DNA of 64,000 nt from DASSUW01 sp963811895. GTDB lineage: Bacteria > Actinomycetota > Thermoleophilia > Solirubrobacterales > Solirubrobacteraceae. The notes under the pieces were generated by a model. The model searched no databases. It was not told the DNA's origin and worked only from the letters and a program-made list of their open reading frames with translations. Made by a program: the position numbers and the translations under genes. Shown piece by piece: positions 42,671 to 53,501 of this stretch (within the stretch, counting starts at the first letter, position 1; the number at the start of each line of letters is the position of its first letter). The stretch lies in assembly GCA_963811895.1 (NCBI GenBank), contig CAWETE010000016.1, forward strand, positions 248,001 through 312,000, read 5' to 3'.

Positions 42671-43462
42671 ATGACCATAAACACTGCGCACCGCCCCGGG
42701 GGCGGCCGGGACGAGTGCCGGATCCGCATCGCGGCGGCCGGCGACGTGCACTTCGGCCGCGACAGCGACCGCGACCGGGCCCGGGAGGCCTTCGCCGCGC
42801 TCGAGGGCCGGGTCGACCTGATCCTGCTGGCCGGCGACCTCACCACGCACGGCGAGCCGGAGCAGGCGGCGATCCTCGCCGACGCCGTGCGCGACCTCGG
42901 CATCCCGGTGATCACGGTGCTCGGCAACCACGACCACCACTCGGCGCGGGCGGACGAGGTGACCGCCGTGCTGGAGGAGGCCGGGATCGTGGTGCTCGAC
43001 CGCTCGCACCACATCCTCGAGATCTGCGACACCGAGCTGGGGATCGTCGGGACGAAGGGCTTCGTGGGCGGCTTCACCGGCTCGCACATCCCGGACTTCG
43101 GCGAGCCGCTGCTGCGCACCGTCTACGCCGAGGCGGGCGCCGAGGTCGACGCCGTCGACGAGGGCCTGCGCGCGGTCGCGATGTGCCCGTTCCGGATCGT
43201 GCTGCTGCACTACTCGCCGTCGGGCGAGACGCTCGAGGGCGAGCGGCGCGACATCTGGGCCTTCCTCGGCACCGACCGCCTCGCGGCGCCGATCCTCGAG
43301 CACAACCCGGACCTGGTCCTGCACGGCCACGCCCACGCCGGCACCTTCGAGGGCCGGGTGGGCGAGGTGCCCGTCTACAACGTCTCGGTCCCCGTCATGG
43401 GCGAGGACTTCTGGGTGTTCGAGATGACCGGCTCGCGGCGCGCTCCGTCTGAAGTGCACTGA
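42671..43462 (+). CDS. Calcineurin-like metallophosphoesterase
   Basis: A 263-residue protein with all metal-binding blocks in order: GDVHFG, GDLTTHG, GNHDHH, LLHYSP and GHAHAG. This points to a di-metal phosphoesterase; the substrate (protein, nucleotide or sugar phosphate) cannot be told. There is no signal peptide. The divergent nucleotidyltransferase gene begins 26 bp upstream, and pairing an NTase with a phosphoesterase could mean opposed activities (inference). The TGA overlaps the first base of repeat A copy 2. Confidence 0.88.
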   Translation: MTINTAHRPGGGRDECRIRIAAAGDVHFGRDSDRDRAREAFAALEGRVDLILLAGDLTTHGEPEQAAILADAVRDLGIPVITVLGNHDHHSARADEVTAVLEEAGIVVLDRSHHILEICDTELGIVGTKGFVGGFTGSHIPDFGEPLLRTVYAEAGAEVDAVDEGLRAVAMCPFRIVLLHYSPSGETLEGERRDIWAFLGTDRLAAPILEHNPDLVLHGHAHAGTFEGRVGEVPVYNVSVPVMGEDFWVFEMTGSRRAPSEVH

Positions 43463-43633
43463 GGTACGAACTGCGGCTGGGTAGGGCGACTGGGGTGCCG
43501 GCCGCGCGGCCGGATTTCGGCGTCGAATCCTGGATAGGTGGGGTCAGACACCACTAGGACAGGATGCTTCGATGAAGGAAACCGGCCCCGCCTACCTCCC
43601 CGCTGCCCTACCCAGCCGCAGTTGACGTTCGCC
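43462..43633. repeat. Intergenic palindromic repeat, family A, copy 2
   Basis: It begins AGGTACGAACTGCGGCTGGG and ends CAGTTGACGTTCGCC, the same ends as copy 1. An exact 18-bp inverted repeat joins 43469-43486 with 43606-43623. Inside are a GCCGGCCGCGCGGCCGG hairpin and a second pairing ATCCTG / CAGGAT around GGGGTCAGACACC. No open frame of interest. Confidence 0.75.
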
Positions 43634-43669
43634 GGAACCGCCGCCGCCCCCGCGGCGTAGAGTCGGCAG

Positions 43670-44848
43670 ATGGGCGGCCTGACGCGCAAGGAGCTGCTGG
43701 CGGGCGCCGCGGCGGCCGGCGTGGTGGCCGGCTGCGGCGGGCTCGCCTGACAAGCCCGCCTACGACCCACGCGACTGGGCGTCGGTCAAGGCGCAGTTCG
43801 CGCTCTCGCGCGACGTCCGCCACTTCGACGCCTTCGTCCTCGCCACGCACCCGAAGCCGGTCCGCGAGGCGATCGAGCGCCACCGGCGCGGGCTCGACGC
43901 CGACCCCGCCGGCTACATCCACGCGCACGAGCTCGAGAACGACGAGCGTGTGCTCCAGGCCGCGGCGCGCTATCTCGAGGTCCCGCCGGACTTCGCCTTC
44001 ACGGACTCGACGACGATGGGCCTCGGCCTCGTCTACGGCGGCATCCGCATCGAGGGCCGCCCGGTCGCCACCGAGCACGACTTCTACTCGACGCACGAGT
44101 CGCTGCGCCTGCGCTTCAAGGACTTCGAGCAGATCCGGCTCTATGACGATCCCGCGCAGGCCACCGTCGAGCGAGATGGTCGAGCGAGCCCGCGGCGTCG
44201 ACGCAGGCCTGCTCGCAGCTCACGTGGGTGCACTCCGGCACCGGCGTCAAGATCCCCGCGCAGGAGATCGCCGAAGCGGTGCGACCCGCGCTCGTGGTGC
44301 TGGACGGAGTCCACGGCCTCGCCGCCGACGACCTGCCGATCGACTCGGTCGACGTGCTCGTCGCCGGCACGCACAAGTGGCTCGGCGGCCCGCGCGGAAC
44401 CGGCCTCGTCTGGAGCCGATCCTGGGACCGTCTCAAGCCCTTCATCCCGACCTTCCACCCCGGATCACCCGCCGCGAGCTGGAACCCCGGCGGCTACCAC
44501 ACCTTCGAGCACCGCTGGGCGCTCGCCGAGGCGTTCGACTTCCACCACCGGATCGGGCGGACCAAGGTCACCAAGCGGATCCAGAGCCTCGCGACGCGGC
44601 TCAAGGAGGGCCTCGCCGAGCTGCGCAACGTGCGGCTCGTGACGCCGATGGCCGAGGAGGTGTCGGCGGGGATCGTCTGCTTCGAGGTCGACGGGCTCGA
44701 CCCTCCGACGGCGGTCATGCGGCTCCGGGAGCGCAGGATCGCGGCCTCGGTCACGCCCTACGCGCAGCCGTACGTGCGGCTGGGCACGGGCCTGTGGGTC
44801 GACGAGGCCGACGTGGACGCCGCGCTGGCCGCAATCACGCGGCTCTGA
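43670..44848 (+). pseudogene. Class V aminotransferase (cysteine-desulfurase-like), three frameshifts
   Basis: The N-terminus MGGLTRKELLAGAAAAGVVA looks like a signal/Tat sequence with a downstream Cys. It runs into a stop at 43750; the next frame continues DKPAYDPRDWASVKAQF, then HFDAFVLATHPKPVREAIE, FTDSTTMGLGLVY and EHDFYSTHES. Further shifts near 44166 and 44205 lead into THKWLGGPRGTGL, where the Lys should bind PLP, and YVRLGTGLWVDEADVDAAL. A corrected protein would be an exported PLP enzyme of about 390 residues. Three shifts in one gene make real decay more likely here than elsewhere. It follows repeat A copy 2. Confidence 0.7.
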
Positions 44849-44884
44849 GCGCCAGTTTCACGCCGCGACCTCGTTGCAGGTCGC

Positions 44885-46486
44885 ATGAGGTCGACGCTCA
44901 TCGCCGTTCTGATGCTGGCCCTGTCCGCCCCGGTCGCGCTCGCCCACCCCGAGCGCCAGGCCCACTTCCCCGACGGCAGCGTCGGCGCCGTACCCAAGTA
45001 CCGCAAGACCGCCGACCAGATCATCACCGTCTGCAAGCGCGACTCGGCGAAGCGCATCCGGCGCTCGTTCCGCAAGCAGCCGAAGGTCCGCAAGACGCGG
45101 CTGCGGCAGCTCCGGAGCTGCGACTTCCGCCACATCCAGGCCGCCGTGAACGCGGCCCGCAGCGGGGCGATCATCCGCATCATGCCGGGCGTCTACCGGG
45201 AGGAGCCGAGCCGGCGCGCTCCCGAGCCCGACCCGAGCTGCGCGAACGACTACGAGGAGATCGGCAGCTCGCTGCTCGCCTCCGGCGTGGCCGGGAACGG
45301 CGGCGGCGCCAAGGTCGCCAACTACGAGTACCAGCGCAAGTGCCCGAACGCCCAGAACCTGATCGCGATCATCGGCGACGGGCCCGACGAGGACCGCGTC
45401 TGCGACAGCAAGTGCAACCTGCAGATCCAGGGCATGGGGCGCACGCGCAAGGACGTCCTGATCTCCGGCCAGCGGACCAAGCTCAACGTCATCCGCGCCG
45501 ACCGCGCCGACGGCATCTACTTCAAGAAGTTCACCGTCGAGTTCTCGGACTTCAACAACATCTACGTCCTCGAGACCAACGGCTTCCGGATGGAGGACAT
45601 CCAGTCGCGCTACTCGCGCGAGTACGGCTTCCTCTCCTTCACCTCCGACCACGGCCTCTACAACCGGCTCGAGGCGTTCGGCTCCGGCGACAGCGGCATC
45701 TACCCCGGCTCCGGGCCCGAGGGCCACTGCCAGCGCTACGGGATCGAGATCCGCAACTCGAACTCGCACCACAACACGATCGGCTACTCGGGCACGGCCG
45801 GCAACGGCGTGTGGGCGCACGACAACCGCTTCCACCACAACGCGACCGGCATGACGACCGACTCGTTCGCCTCCGGCCATCCCGGCATGCCGCAGGACTG
45901 CGCCAAGTGGGAGCGCAACCTCATCTACTCCAACAACGAGGACTACTTCAACGCCGAGCGCGACGCCTACTGCAAGGACACGCCGACCGACCAGCGTGAC
46001 CCGACGATCGTCTGCCCGACCTTCCAGGTGCCGGTCGGCACGGGCATCGGGATCTTCGGCGGCAACGGCGACATCGTCCGCGACAACTACTTCTGGGACA
46101 ACTGGCGCGACGGCGTGAAGCTGCTGTTCGTGCCCGCCGCCTTCCGCGGCGAGCCCGACAAGGGCATCGACACCTCGTTCGACAACCGCTTCGCCGACAA
46201 CAAGATGGGCGTGCGGCCCGACGGCACGCGCGACCCGAACGGCAACGACTTCTGGTGGGACGAGGAGGGCAGCGGCAACTGCTGGAGCGGCAACGTCGGG
46301 CCGGCGGGCGGGACGCCGTCCTCGAACGTGCTGACCGGCCTGCCGACCTGCCCGGGCTCGACGGTGTTCAGCCCCGGCGTGCCGGTCAAGACCGCCAGCC
46401 AGGCCACCTGCTCGACCTGGGATCCGTACGAGAACCCCGACCCGCCGGGCTGCGACTGGTTCACCCGGCCTGAGGAGCCCCGATGA
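44885..46486 (+). CDS. Secreted right-handed beta-helix protein
   Basis: A 533-residue exported protein. The signal peptide is MRSTLIAVLMLALSAPVALA. HIQAAVNAARSGAIIRIMPG is the start of a pectin-lyase-like solenoid, followed by irregular turns such as GIYFKKFTVEFSDFNNIYV, NSNSHHNTIGYSGTAGNGVW and GDIVRDNYFWDNWRDG, typical of the Beta_helix/NosD type. Many Cys pairs (about fifteen Cys) suggest disulfide stabilisation outside the cell. No catalytic motif was seen; polysaccharide lyase or binding functions are possible. Its stop overlaps the next ATG (ATGA), coupling it to a membrane-anchored protein. Confidence 0.85.
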   Translation: MRSTLIAVLMLALSAPVALAHPERQAHFPDGSVGAVPKYRKTADQIITVCKRDSAKRIRRSFRKQPKVRKTRLRQLRSCDFRHIQAAVNAARSGAIIRIMPGVYREEPSRRAPEPDPSCANDYEEIGSSLLASGVAGNGGGAKVANYEYQRKCPNAQNLIAIIGDGPDEDRVCDSKCNLQIQGMGRTRKDVLISGQRTKLNVIRADRADGIYFKKFTVEFSDFNNIYVLETNGFRMEDIQSRYSREYGFLSFTSDHGLYNRLEAFGSGDSGIYPGSGPEGHCQRYGIEIRNSNSHHNTIGYSGTAGNGVWAHDNRFHHNATGMTTDSFASGHPGMPQDCAKWERNLIYSNNEDYFNAERDAYCKDTPTDQRDPTIVCPTFQVPVGTGIGIFGGNGDIVRDNYFWDNWRDGVKLLFVPAAFRGEPDKGIDTSFDNRFADNKMGVRPDGTRDPNGNDFWWDEEGSGNCWSGNVGPAGGTPSSNVLTGLPTCPGSTVFSPGVPVKTASQATCSTWDPYENPDPPGCDWFTRPEEPR

Positions 46487-47004
46487 GCACCTACGCCGGT
46501 CACGCCGCCGCGCCGCGCCTCGGCGCGGCCCCCAACTTCGTCCGCCGCCGCGTCGTCGCCGTGCTGATCGCGGCCGCGCTCGCCGTGGCCGCGTTCGTCG
46601 CGCTGTCCAGCCTCGGCGGCGTCGATCGCACGGGCCCGCTGGCCTGGTCCGGCGATTCCGAGGTGTTCACGCACCCGACGCTGCCGGGCGACCGCGTGCT
46701 CACCGCCAAGCTGCGCAACGACGGTCTGCACCCGCTGCGCGTCGACATCGGCGACGTGCGCCTGCTCGACTCCGACGGCCGCGAGGTGGCCTCGACGCCC
46801 GTGTTCCTCCAGGCGTTCGGCAAGTCGCTGTGGGCTGCCGGTCGCGGGCCGCAGCAGATGCCGGACACCGAGCTGCAGCGCACCGGCCGCATCGCGCTGC
46901 TCAAGCCGGGCCAGGAGGTCCCGCTCACCGTTGCCTGGCACGCCGCCGACGGCGACCCGGTGCGCGTCGAATACGGGAGGGGTTCGCTGGGCCTTCCGGG
47001 GTAG
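46483..47004 (+). CDS. Single-pass membrane-anchored extracytoplasmic protein, unknown
   Basis: A 173-residue protein. A basic region (NFVRRRVVAV) precedes one helix (VLIAAALAVAAFVALSSL); the rest is an outside domain with beta-sandwich-like strands (VLTAKLRNDGLHPLRVDIGD, LLKPGQEVPLTVAWHAADGD), similar in style to DUF4352-like domains. No Cys-based anchor. It is translationally coupled to the beta-helix protein upstream (ATGA), so the two may work together at the cell surface. Its TAG lies in the palindrome that precedes acnA. Confidence 0.72.
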   Translation: MSTYAGHAAAPRLGAAPNFVRRRVVAVLIAAALAVAAFVALSSLGGVDRTGPLAWSGDSEVFTHPTLPGDRVLTAKLRNDGLHPLRVDIGDVRLLDSDGREVASTPVFLQAFGKSLWAAGRGPQQMPDTELQRTGRIALLKPGQEVPLTVAWHAADGDPVRVEYGRGSLGLPG

Positions 47005-47019
47005 TCTCAAAGTGAGACT
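47003..47019. promoter_or_regulatory. Palindrome upstream of aconitase
   Basis: AGTCTCA-AAG-TGAGACT is a perfect 7-3-7 palindrome 18 bases before the aconitase ATG, overlapping the previous stop. It is a plausible repressor site for iron, oxygen or citrate control, or an RNA hairpin in the leader. Confidence 0.5.
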
Positions 47020-47037
47020 TCTGACCTGGAGAGACCC

Positions 47038-49810
<2,773 letters not shown>

Positions 49811-49816
<6 letters not shown>

Positions 49817-49980
49817 GCCTGGATCTACCGATCCCCGCGGCGCCTCGCCGCCGTGGGCCTTCGCCAGAGCCGATCGGCCGCGTCCCCGAGTGACCCGCCA
49901 CGAGGAGACGCGGCCGATCGTCTCTGCCTCGACCCACGACGCCGAGGCATCCACGGTCATCGGTAGATCCAGGCTAAGCT
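49811..49980. repeat. Cruciform-like inverted repeat (family B)
   Basis: Outer arms of 22 bp with one mismatch join 49811-49832 to 49959-49980, and the left arm includes the acnA stop codon. Inside, a perfect 14-bp inverted repeat (CGATCGGCCGCGTC) joins 49871-49884 to 49907-49920, and a 6-bp hairpin GCCTCG / CGAGGC occupies 49926-49948. The fold would be an outer stem with two or three arms. It could be a mobile repeat, a structured RNA or a terminator. Confidence 0.75.
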
Positions 49981-49990
49981 GCTCGGCCTC

Positions 49991-51046
49991 ATGGCCGTAC
50001 CCGAGACGCTTCGCAAGCTGCTGACCGCGCCCGGCCCGTCGGGCTACGAGCAGGCCCCGGCCGCCGTGTTCCGCGAGGCGGCGGCGGCCTTCGCCGAGAT
50101 CACGCACGACACGGTCGGCTCGACCGTCGCCCGCGTGAAGGGCACCGCCGAGGGGCCGCTCGTGGCGGTGATCGGGCACATCGACGAGATCGGCCTGATC
50201 GTCCACCACATCGACGACGACGGCTACCTGTGGTTCACGGGCGTCGGCGGCTGGGACCCGGTGATCCTCGTCGGCCAGCGCGTCGAGATCGCGACACGCG
50301 ACGGCAACGTCCCTGGCGTGGTCGGCAAGAAGCCGATCCACCTGCTCAAGGAGGAGGAGCGCAAGAAGGCGCCGGAGCTCAAGGGCCTGCACATCGACAT
50401 CGGCGCGAAGGACGGTGAAGACGCGCGCTCGATGGTGCGCGTCGGCGACGTGGCGGTGATCGCCGGCGAGCCGGTCGAGTACCCGCACAACCGCGTCGTC
50501 TCGCGCTCGATGGACAACCGGCTCGGCTGCTACGTGGCGTTCGAGGCCGCACGGCTGGTCGCCGAGGCGGGAGGGGCGCCGGGCGACGTGGCCGCCTGCG
50601 CCGTGGCGCAGGAGGAGATCACCTTCGGCGGCGCCACCACGACCGCCTACACGCTGCGGCCCGACATCGCCATCGTCGTCGACGTGACCTTCGCGACCGA
50701 CGCGCCGGGCACCGAGGAGAAGGAGCTCGGGAGCCACAAGTTCGGCAGCGGGCCGGTGATCCAGCGCGGCTCCACGCTCGACCCGACCGTCTTCGAGCTG
50801 CTGCACGCCGCCGCCGAGGCGGAGGGCATCCCGTTCACGATGGCCGCCTCCGCGCGCTACACGGGCACCGACGCCGACGCCTTCCACCTCTCGCGCGGCG
50901 GCATCCCGTCGGCGGTCGTCTCGATCCCGCTGCGCTACATGCACTCGCCCGTCGAGATGGTCCAGCTCGACGACGTCGAGAACGCCGCGAAGCTGATCGC
51001 CGCGTTCGCGCAGCGGCTCGAGCCCGGCCTGGACCTGCGCCGCTGA
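49991..51046 (+). CDS. M42-family aminopeptidase/endoglucanase-like peptidase
   Basis: A 351-residue cytoplasmic protein. The M42/M20-type metal site is complete: His in VIGHIDEIGLI, bridging Asp in SRSMDNRLGCY, the EE pair in AVAQEEITFGG, Asp in VVDVTFATDAPG and the last His in YMHSPVEMV. GPSGYEQAPAA at the start and HIDIGAKDGEDA near residue 135 are typical. M42 enzymes are large oligomeric, cobalt- or zinc-dependent aminopeptidases that trim peptides. The ATG at 49991 follows directly after the family-B palindrome. The HAD gene follows with an overlap. Confidence 0.93.
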   Translation: MAVPETLRKLLTAPGPSGYEQAPAAVFREAAAAFAEITHDTVGSTVARVKGTAEGPLVAVIGHIDEIGLIVHHIDDDGYLWFTGVGGWDPVILVGQRVEIATRDGNVPGVVGKKPIHLLKEEERKKAPELKGLHIDIGAKDGEDARSMVRVGDVAVIAGEPVEYPHNRVVSRSMDNRLGCYVAFEAARLVAEAGGAPGDVAACAVAQEEITFGGATTTAYTLRPDIAIVVDVTFATDAPGTEEKELGSHKFGSGPVIQRGSTLDPTVFELLHAAAEAEGIPFTMAASARYTGTDADAFHLSRGGIPSAVVSIPLRYMHSPVEMVQLDDVENAAKLIAAFAQRLEPGLDLRR

Positions 51047-51732
51047 GCCTGCTCCTCCTGTTCGACGTCGACGGCACGCTGCTGCGGGCCGGGTCGACCG
51101 AGCACGGGCACGCGCTGCGCGAGGCGGCCGCACAGGTCCACGGCATCCCGCCGCTCGACGGCGTCCGGGTGGAGTTCGCCGGGCGCACCGACGCCAACAT
51201 CGTCACCGACATGCTGGCCGCGGTCGGCGTCCAGCGCGAGGCCGCCGACGCCCGCTGGGCCGAGGTGCAGGCCGCCGCCATGGAGGCCTACGAGCGGCTG
51301 TGCCCGGCGGACCTGTCCGAGCGCGTGCTGCCGGGCATCGTCGAGCTGCTCGAGGCGCTCGCCGCCCGGCCGGACGAGTTCCGGATCTCGCTCGTGACCG
51401 GCAACCTCGAGCCGGTCGCGCGCCTCAAGCTCGAGCGGGCCGGGCTCGGCCGCTTCTTCGAGGCGGGCCAGGGCGGCTTCGCGTCCGACCATGCCTCGCG
51501 CGCCGAGCTGCCGGCCATCGCGCGGCAGCGTGCCGGCGACTGGCCGCGCGAGCGGACGGTGGTGATCGGCGACACCCCGCGCGACATCGCCTGCGCGCGC
51601 GCCGACCGCGTACGCGTGGCCGCGGTCGCCACCGGCCCGTACCCGATCGAGCAGCTGGCGGACGCGGACGCCGTGGTCGACGACGCCCGCGCCCTCCTGC
51701 CCGTGCTCGAGGACTTCGCTAGCGCTCCTTGA
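51043..51732 (+). CDS. HAD-superfamily hydrolase, probable CTG start
   Basis: The product has LFDVDGTLLRAGSTEHG (HAD motif I, nucleophile Asp), SLVTGNLEPVARLKLERAGL (motif II Thr and Lys region) and TVVIGDTPRDIACARA (motif IV), giving about 229 residues. It fits the phosphoglycolate phosphatase-like group. The first ATG/GTG in frame (51169) would delete motif I, so translation must start upstream. The only option overlapping the M42 stop is CTG at 51043 in a CTGA arrangement, mirroring the NTGA overlaps seen elsewhere in the window. A hidden indel is the alternative. The 3' end overlaps the convergent ggt gene by 14 bp. Confidence 0.82.
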   Translation: MSLLLLFDVDGTLLRAGSTEHGHALREAAAQVHGIPPLDGVRVEFAGRTDANIVTDMLAAVGVQREAADARWAEVQAAAMEAYERLCPADLSERVLPGIVELLEALAARPDEFRISLVTGNLEPVARLKLERAGLGRFFEAGQGGFASDHASRAELPAIARQRAGDWPRERTVVIGDTPRDIACARADRVRVAAVATGPYPIEQLADADAVVDDARALLPVLEDFASAP

Positions 51733-53461
51733 CCACCGCGGCGCTGCCGCCGCCGCGGCGGGTCGGCTCGGCGGCCGCGAGGAAGCGCCCGCGGGGCAGG
51801 AACTCGATGCCGGTGACCGCACCGATCTCGTTCTGAGGCGTCCCGAAGGCGTGGCCATGCTCCGCCGTGAGGGCGGCCGCCTCGGTGCTCATGAACGCGG
51901 GCTCCGCGATCGAGGTCGCGCCGTTGCGCTGCGAGGCGCGCGGCGACGCAATGGCCGCCGGCAGGCTCTTGCCGAGCTCGAGCCGCTCGATCAGCGTCTG
52001 CAGGACGGTGGTGATGATCATCGAGCCGCCCGGCGAGCCGACGGCCAGCACCGGCCGCCCGTGCCGGGTGATGATGGTCGGCGCCATCGAGCTGCGCGGC
52101 CGCTTGCCGCCCTCGACCGAGTTCGGGACGTTGAGGTCGGAGTAGTTGAAGTCCGTCAGCTCGTTGTTGAGCAGGAAGCCGTAACCCGGCACGACGATGC
52201 CGTTGCCGCCCGTCGACTCGATCGTGAACGTGTACGAGACGACGTAGCCGTCGTCGTCGGCGACGGTGAGGTGCGTCGTCGACGGACCCTCCTGAGCGAG
52301 ACCGACGGTGCCGGGCGGCCCGCAGTCACCGCCCGGAACGGCGGCGTTGACCGCCCGCTCGGTGATCAGCGCTCGCCGCTCGGCCGCGAAGCGGTCGGAG
52401 AGCAGGCAGCGCAACGGGACGTCGACGTAGTCGGGGTCGCCGAGGTACTTGTTGCGGTCGGCGAACGCGTAGCGCGACGCCTCGAGGAAGTAGTGCAGCG
52501 ACCGCGTGCGGTCGCTCGCCGAGAGCGGCATGCCCTCGAGGATGTTGAGCGCCTCGCCGACGGTCGAGCCGCCGCTCGACGGCGGGCCCATGCCCCAGAC
52601 GTCGAGGCCCTTGTAGCCGACGCGCGTCGGCTCGCGCCAGACGGCGTCGTAGCGCGCGAGGTCGCGCTCGGTCATCAGGCCGGGCCGCCAGACGTGGTTG
52701 GCGTCGGCGGCGATCGGCGGCTTCTGCGCGGCGGCGGCCATCGCGCGAGCGACCGGCCCGCTGTAGAAGGCGCGCGGTCCGGACCGCGCGATCAGCTCGT
52801 AGGTCTTCGCCAGATCCGGGTTGCGCAGCGTGCTGCCGACGTCGCGCGGCGTCCCGTCCGGGTCGAGGTAGATCGCCGCCGTCGACGGTACGTCGTTGAA
52901 GTAGTCCACGACCGGCGTCGTCTGGTCGACGAAGGTCTGGTCGACGGTGAAGCCGCGGCTCGCGACGTCGATGCCGGGCTTGAGCGCCTGGCGCAGCGAC
53001 AGGCGGCCGTAGCGGTCGAGCGCCTCGTCCCACTGCGCGACGGTGCCGGGCACGCCGGCCGACAGCCCGCTCCAGCGCGCCGGGTCGAAGGCCAGCGCCG
53101 CGCCGTTCTCGAAGAACGAGTCGGGCCGCATCGCATACGGCGCTTTCTCGCGGCCGTCGATCGTCGTCACCTGGCCGCGCGGCGTCCGGATGACCATGAA
53201 GCCGCCGCCGCCGATTCCGGCCGAGAACGGCTCGGTCACGCCGAGCACGCCGGCCGCCGCCACCGTGGCGTCGACGGCGTTGCCGCCGCGCCGCAGCGTG
53301 TCGATCGCCGCCTTGGTGGCCAGCGCGTCGACGGTCCCCGCCGCGCCCCCCTTGCCGACCGCGGTCGGCTCCTTTTCGAAGTCGTCCCGGTGGCCCGCCT
53401 GTGCCACCGGAGCCGCCAGCGCCGCGGCCAACACCGCCGCGGCCAGGATCCTGCGAATCAT
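51719..53461 (-). CDS. ggt: Gamma-glutamyltransferase
   Basis: A 580-residue proenzyme. The signal peptide is MIRRILAAAVLAAALAAPVA. The autoprocessing Thr is in EGPSTTHLTVADDDG at the expected position two-thirds along, and GGGGFMVIRTPRGQ, SAGVPGTVAQWDEAL, GPPSSGGSTVGEALNIL and RPRSSMAPTIITR are family blocks. It cleaves the gamma-glutamyl bond of glutathione or related thiols outside the membrane. It may act on other gamma-glutamyl peptides. The ATG at 53461 has a strong AGGGGAGG ribosome-binding site, which lies in the arm of a hairpin. It is preceded on the same strand by the mau-like operon. Confidence 0.93.
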   Translation of the reverse strand: MIRRILAAAVLAAALAAPVAQAGHRDDFEKEPTAVGKGGAAGTVDALATKAAIDTLRRGGNAVDATVAAAGVLGVTEPFSAGIGGGGFMVIRTPRGQVTTIDGREKAPYAMRPDSFFENGAALAFDPARWSGLSAGVPGTVAQWDEALDRYGRLSLRQALKPGIDVASRGFTVDQTFVDQTTPVVDYFNDVPSTAAIYLDPDGTPRDVGSTLRNPDLAKTYELIARSGPRAFYSGPVARAMAAAAQKPPIAADANHVWRPGLMTERDLARYDAVWREPTRVGYKGLDVWGMGPPSSGGSTVGEALNILEGMPLSASDRTRSLHYFLEASRYAFADRNKYLGDPDYVDVPLRCLLSDRFAAERRALITERAVNAAVPGGDCGPPGTVGLAQEGPSTTHLTVADDDGYVVSYTFTIESTGGNGIVVPGYGFLLNNELTDFNYSDLNVPNSVEGGKRPRSSMAPTIITRHGRPVLAVGSPGGSMIITTVLQTLIERLELGKSLPAAIASPRASQRNGATSIAEPAFMSTEAAALTAEHGHAFGTPQNEIGAVTGIEFLPRGRFLAAAEPTRRGGGSAAVVKER

Positions 53462-53466
53462 CAGTG

Positions 53467-53487
53467 CCTCCCCTGTCGTCAGGGGAG
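53467..53487 (-). promoter_or_regulatory. Hairpin that covers the ggt ribosome-binding site
   Basis: A perfect 8-bp stem (CTCCCCTG / CAGGGGAG) with a 4-nt loop has the ggt Shine-Dalgarno sequence in its downstream arm, five bases from the ATG. It may lower ggt translation or serve as a stop signal for the upstream operon. Confidence 0.5.
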
Positions 53488-53501
53488 CCCTACCCGGGCC
53501 G

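Noticed and set aside
42099..43462. A toxin-antitoxin pair made of the nucleotidyltransferase and the phosphoesterase
   Set aside because: The genes are divergent rather than in an operon, and the phosphoesterase is not an antitoxin family; left only as a comment on possible opposed activities.
43500..43520. A restriction or integrase site in the GC-rich palindrome GCCGGCCGCGCGGCCGG
   Set aside because: It is part of the family-A repeat; no integrase gene or att-like duplication was found.
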